NCBI GenBank assembly: GCA_013820975.1
Contig: JACDHQ010000061.1
Location: 1-8,455 of the forward strand
DNA: 8,455 bases
Direction of reading: 5' to 3'
Origin: Gemmatimonadaceae bacterium
GTDB lineage: Bacteria > Gemmatimonadota > Gemmatimonadetes > Gemmatimonadales > Gemmatimonadaceae
The translations under genes and the position numbers were made by a program. The stretch's first letter is position 1. Each line of letters begins with the position of its first letter. Shown here one piece after another: positions 5,790 to 8,455 of this stretch. The notes beneath the pieces were generated by a model. That model was not told where the DNA came from. It saw only the letters and a list, made by a program, of their open reading frames with translations, and made no database searches.

Positions 5790-5950
5790 GCGCCAAGCGT
5801 CCGCTGACGCCCAGGCGGCCGCGCGTTCGGCGGGTGCAGGCCAGGCAGGACTGCGGTACACGAGCCTCCTACTACGTCTCGGGCAACGTCTGCATGGTGG
5901 TCGTCGACAATCGCATCGTCACCTGCAAGCCTGCGGGGTGGATGCGATGA
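5786..5950 (+). CDS. Small basic protein, resembles C-terminal half of a DUF4258-like domain
   Basis: A 54-aa protein too short for usual gene finders. Residues 1-22 are very basic (MSAKRPLTPRRPRVRRVQAR), followed by ASYYVSGNVCMVVVDNRIVT (27-46) and CKPAGWMR. The second part reads as two beta strands joined by D-N-R, ending I-V-T, the usual finish of DUF4258-type domains (a run of hydrophobics, then D/G-R-V-x-T). It overlaps the preceding gene by ATGA and the following gene by another ATGA (5947-5950), so all three frames are coupled. The two small proteins may be pieces of one domain made as separate chains, or one ancestral gene split by a frameshift. The basic tail could bind nucleic acid. 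Three cysteines (23, 36 and 47) are unusual for so small a protein. Unknown function. Confidence 0.6.
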   Translation: MSAKRPLTPRRPRVRRVQARQDCGTRASYYVSGNVCMVVVDNRIVTCKPAGWMR

Positions 5951-7599
5951 CCAAGAAGCCGCAGAGCATATACGTCGATGAGGTCGTCCATGCCCGTCTT
6001 TCGACGATGATCGAGAACGCGACGGGGAGCCGAGGCAGCCTCGGAGGGTTCTTCGGCTTCATCGAGATGATCGTTCACGAGCAGCTGGGTCCCGACGCCA
6101 GCCATCCCGCAGTGCGGGGCTATGTCGAGGGAGCGTCCGCAACTGCCAGAAACGACGCGGTCGGGCGACTGGCGGTCGCCAAGCAGCACGGACTCCTCGG
6201 AGAGCCCGACTTCCGTGACTTCTTGAGCACGACATTGACGCCACTCGACGCCTACGTTTCCGCTTGGGACCTCGCTGCGTCAACGCTGCCATGGGACGAT
6301 GTGGCCGCCCGGCACGTCTTTGCGCTGTTCCTGCTCACCTCACGCCCCGAGCTTTGGCAAACGGCCTCGGCCGTACCTACCGATGCCCCACTCGAGTACG
6401 GCCTAGACAGTGTGATGATGGCGGACGTTCTGGAGGATTTCTGGCGAGCCGGCCGGGGCGCGTTGCCCTCTGGACCGCCGCAGCAAGTCGTGGGTTTCTT
6501 CCCTATCGCGTGGCGACGCGGGCGCGTGGACTTCTTCCCGCGCGATCGCCAACCGCGTTCGATCCCGGTGAGCTTCTACCTCGACGACGCGGAGCACGCC
6601 TTCTTCTACCGGGCGTTCGGCAACACGTTCTTCGCTGCGGCGGAAGCAAAGCTGGATCGAATCCTCGCCGACGAGCGGCACTGGATCGACATCAACGCCG
6701 AATCGCAATTCCTCGAACACGGCACCGAGTTGCTGCAGCTCGAGCGGTCGTACTACAGCCCACACGATAACGAGGCGACTCCTGACCTCGTCGCTCCCTT
6801 CTGGAGCACGGAGCTTCGCACTCAGCTCGGTTGGGCAGTGAACCGGTACCCGAGCGAGCGCATCGCGCATCGGCTCGGGCGCACGGGAACGCAGGATGCG
6901 GACGATCTGGCTTCCGCCTTCATGGAGAAGTATGGGATCTCGGCGCTGCGACCGGAGACGGCCTCTGCGTACAGGGTCGTAAGGGCGCGGCTCGCTGACG
7001 CCGGTGACCCCAGCTTCACGGATCCCGTCGAATTCCACCTCTGGGGACTCTTCGCGGAGTACGTCAAGACGACGCTGGCCACAGACGAGATCGAGCCGGA
7101 GCGCACCTCGGTACCGGTGCTTGCGACGCTGGCACAGGCGTGGGTGATGCCGGCCACTCGCGCGCTCGAGGCGTACAGCGGTGCACGCGCAGAAAGGGAC
7201 GTCGATGGCCGATGGAAACTCGTCAAGGGCAGGAAGACGGTCCTCGTGATGACCAACGCGGAGGCCTATCACGTGATGTGGGTACTCTGGTCGGCGCTCC
7301 CGCCGCTCGTGAGTTATCAGAGGCCCGACGACTTCTACCTTGAAGCCACGGGGTACGACAACTGGCTCGAAGCGCTCGTCGACGGTGACGAGGAAGCCGC
7401 CGCCCCCCTGGAGCAACGGCCTCGCTTCTCCTTCGCCACGGGACCCGAGGTCGTTCGCGACGTATTCGACTGCGTACGACGCGAGGACCTCGGTAGCGGA
7501 GAGGACGCGTTCCTCAATGCCGCGTATGCGCCTTGTACTCGGCGACTGCGGTTCGGCGTAGTTCAAGCCATGAAGGAGGTATCCGGTGGACAACGTTGA
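5947..7599 (+). CDS. Large protein of unknown function with ribbon-helix-helix-like N terminus
   Basis: A 550-aa soluble protein I cannot assign. I chose ATG 5947 (MTKKPQSIYVDEVVHARLST) because it overlaps the preceding stop as ATGA; the frame stays open upstream to 5761, but that part is the shadow of the two small genes. Residues 6-47 (QSIYVDEVVHARL, then ENATGSRGSLGGFFGFIEMI) follow the layout of a ribbon-helix-helix DNA-binding domain: one strand, a helix, a G-S-R-G-S turn and a second helix. The rest is helical and rich in Trp, Phe and Tyr (for example FFPIAWRRGRVDFFPRDRQP at 184-203 and FYLDDAEHAFFYRAFGNTFF at 210-229). No signal peptide, membrane helix, Walker A motif or recognisable nuclease motif is seen. 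Its last codons contain the next gene's Shine-Dalgarno sequence and overlap that gene by 14 nt. It is the likeliest core component of this operon. It could act as a DNA-binding regulator or as a sensor or scaffold; neither is shown. Confidence 0.85.
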   Translation: MTKKPQSIYVDEVVHARLSTMIENATGSRGSLGGFFGFIEMIVHEQLGPDASHPAVRGYVEGASATARNDAVGRLAVAKQHGLLGEPDFRDFLSTTLTPLDAYVSAWDLAASTLPWDDVAARHVFALFLLTSRPELWQTASAVPTDAPLEYGLDSVMMADVLEDFWRAGRGALPSGPPQQVVGFFPIAWRRGRVDFFPRDRQPRSIPVSFYLDDAEHAFFYRAFGNTFFAAAEAKLDRILADERHWIDINAESQFLEHGTELLQLERSYYSPHDNEATPDLVAPFWSTELRTQLGWAVNRYPSERIAHRLGRTGTQDADDLASAFMEKYGISALRPETASAYRVVRARLADAGDPSFTDPVEFHLWGLFAEYVKTTLATDEIEPERTSVPVLATLAQAWVMPATRALEAYSGARAERDVDGRWKLVKGRKTVLVMTNAEAYHVMWVLWSALPPLVSYQRPDDFYLEATGYDNWLEALVDGDEEAAAPLEQRPRFSFATGPEVVRDVFDCVRREDLGSGEDAFLNAAYAPCTRRLRFGVVQAMKEVSGGQR

Positions 7600-8455
7600 C
7601 GATCGACTCAACCGAAGCGAGGAGCGCCATATGACGACCGTCGAAGCACATCGCGAGTTCATCAACCGCCCCAACAACGAAACACCGATGCTTCTCCGCT
7701 ACCGCCAGGTACGGGGTGGTTCCCTGCTCTTGGAGTACCCGCCGATACCGACGCGGGGCCCAGGCGCGGCGACGCGGAAGGTCGACGGCGTGCTCCTTCC
7801 AGACGTAGGGGAGTTCGAAACCTCCCGTGGCCGATCGCAGATCTTCGACTGGGAGTTGGCAACGGCGTCTGAACGTCTCGCCTTGGATGAGTTGGTTGCC
7901 GGGTCCGGGACGGAGATCCTCCAGGCGAAGAATGCTCGGCTCGGCCCCTACCTCATCGGCCAGACCCTGTTCTCGCGTCACCTCATGCGCAGCAGTGTTG
8001 GCGTGGCGATTGCCGGATCCTCGTCGACCGAGCTTCTTAGGATCGCCGAGACCCTGTCGCTCAAGGTCGTGCAGGATGGCGGCGCCGCGAGACGTGGTGA
8101 GACGCGAGGCCTGCTGTCGAGCACTCCTGCGCTCGTTCGCAAGTACGTGGCTGCGAAGGGAGGGTCGACGGTGTCGCCGCGCGCCTTCACGACACCAACG
8201 ATGCTCGGCAGCGGCCTGGTGGTTGACGCCATACTGCTACCGGACGGGCCATCCCACGTCGAACAGCCCGATGTCGGCGCCGTGCGAGGTGCCCATGCGG
8301 TGGCGGTCTGCTCGACGCACCGACGGATCGGGATGTACGTCATGGGCGCAGCAGTTTGCGCGCTCCATCGACTGCGAGACCTTGGAGCCGCTCGGGCAGG
8401 GGTCGTGATCCTCTGCAAGCAAACGGATGGTGCTTTGGCGCCCTTGCTGCAGGGC
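7586..8455 (+). CDS. Partial protein with two tandem PD-(D/E)XK-nuclease-like domains, the second degenerate
   Basis: The frame is open from 7586 to the right edge (290 residues seen, no stop). GTG 7586 is favoured: AAGGAGGT (7573-7580) lies 5 nt upstream, and the start overlaps the 550-aa gene by 14 nt. ATG 7631 (residue 16), with GAGGAG about 7 nt upstream, is a good alternative. The first half has KVDGVLLPD (65-73, D67), then TEILQAKNARLGPYLIGQ (109-126, E110 and K115), resembling the D...E-x-x-Q-x-K pattern and following helix of PD-(D/E)XK nucleases. The second half repeats the layout: VVDAILLPD (212-220) and HAVAVCSTHRRIGMYVMG (237-254). There the E and K are replaced by V239 and T244, so it should be inactive. 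It may bind or cut DNA with the first half and use the second for structure. The nuclease call is inference from motif and spacing; the repeat itself is direct. The end is outside the window. Confidence 0.75.
   Translation, partial: MDNVDDRLNRSEERHMTTVEAHREFINRPNNETPMLLRYRQVRGGSLLLEYPPIPTRGPGAATRKVDGVLLPDVGEFETSRGRSQIFDWELATASERLALDELVAGSGTEILQAKNARLGPYLIGQTLFSRHLMRSSVGVAIAGSSSTELLRIAETLSLKVVQDGGAARRGETRGLLSSTPALVRKYVAAKGGSTVSPRAFTTPTMLGSGLVVDAILLPDGPSHVEQPDVGAVRGAHAVAVCSTHRRIGMYVMGAAVCALHRLRDLGAARAGVVILCKQTDGALAPLLQG

Noticed and set aside
5780..5790. Programmed -1 frameshift joining the two small proteins
   Set aside because: The site reads G-TCG-AAA-TGA, which lacks the paired homopolymer codons of a standard slippery heptamer; ATGA stop-restart coupling explains it more simply.
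6403..7677. 424-aa minus-strand open frame opposite the 550-aa gene
   Set aside because: It is Arg/Glu-rich with shadow-like composition. The plus-strand frame has linked starts, a promoter and a downstream Shine-Dalgarno sequence that together make a consistent operon.
7827..8408. 193-aa plus-strand frame and the opposing minus-strand frames at the right edge
   Set aside because: They have Arg/Ser/Pro-rich shadow composition. The frame open from 7586 to the edge has an optimal Shine-Dalgarno sequence, a coupled start and an internal protein repeat.
1..8455. CRISPR array, tRNA or rRNA gene, insertion sequence or attachment site
   Set aside because: No regularly spaced repeats, tRNA-like or rRNA-like sequence, transposase frame or flanking direct repeats could be found by eye.

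Overview
The window is high-GC bacterial DNA with compact genes. The substrate-binding protein has a plain signal peptide (V-S-A cleavage site) and no lipobox cysteine, which suggests a diderm cell. At least one strong promoter places its predicted start point on the ATG itself (leaderless), a habit common in Deinococcota and Actinobacteria. A high-GC diderm such as a Deinococcota/Trueperaceae-like organism fits best, but this is inference from style and not an identification.

Left third (1-3707) is an ordinary metabolic locus. On the minus strand, a PLP enzyme of the D-cysteine desulfhydrase/ACC deaminase family (1653-2735) precedes a family 5 ABC-transporter substrate-binding protein (16-1605); the permease and ATPase genes probably lie beyond the left edge. 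Divergent from them is an IclR-family regulator (2919-3707). The 183-bp gap holds a near-consensus promoter for the enzyme gene, with an imperfect inverted repeat over its -35 box. The simplest reading is a substrate-responsive import and breakdown operon controlled by the divergent IclR protein.

Middle (3708-5607) is a zone of decay around one working operon. A small gene of a helix-turn-helix-like family (3745-4083) carries an in-frame TAA at codon 22. An endonuclease/exonuclease/phosphatase-fold protein (4328-5182, GTG start) is followed 9 nt later by a tiny two-helix membrane protein (4115-4318). Upstream of these, 5258-5567 is a previously hidden wreck of a WYL-domain regulator, broken by stops, a frameshift and a missing stretch, with a hairpin just after its old stop codon.

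Right third (5608-8455, running off the edge) is the most novel part: a tightly overlapped plus-strand operon of unknown function. It starts from a TTGACA-N17-TAGAGT promoter whose spacer and -10 contain the perfect palindrome CTATTAG-N4-CTAATAG, with the first ATG at the expected start point. Four reading frames follow, overlapping by 4, 4 and 14 nt: a 48-aa protein, a 54-aa protein (together resembling two halves of one DUF4258-like domain), a 550-aa protein I cannot assign (N terminus resembles ribbon-helix-helix), and an incomplete protein of at least 290 aa. That last protein contains two related halves. The first has a plausible PD-(D/E)XK nuclease signature; the second has lost the catalytic E and K. 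The operon abuts the wrecked WYL regulator, so it may be an acquired accessory or defence-like module. No function is demonstrated.
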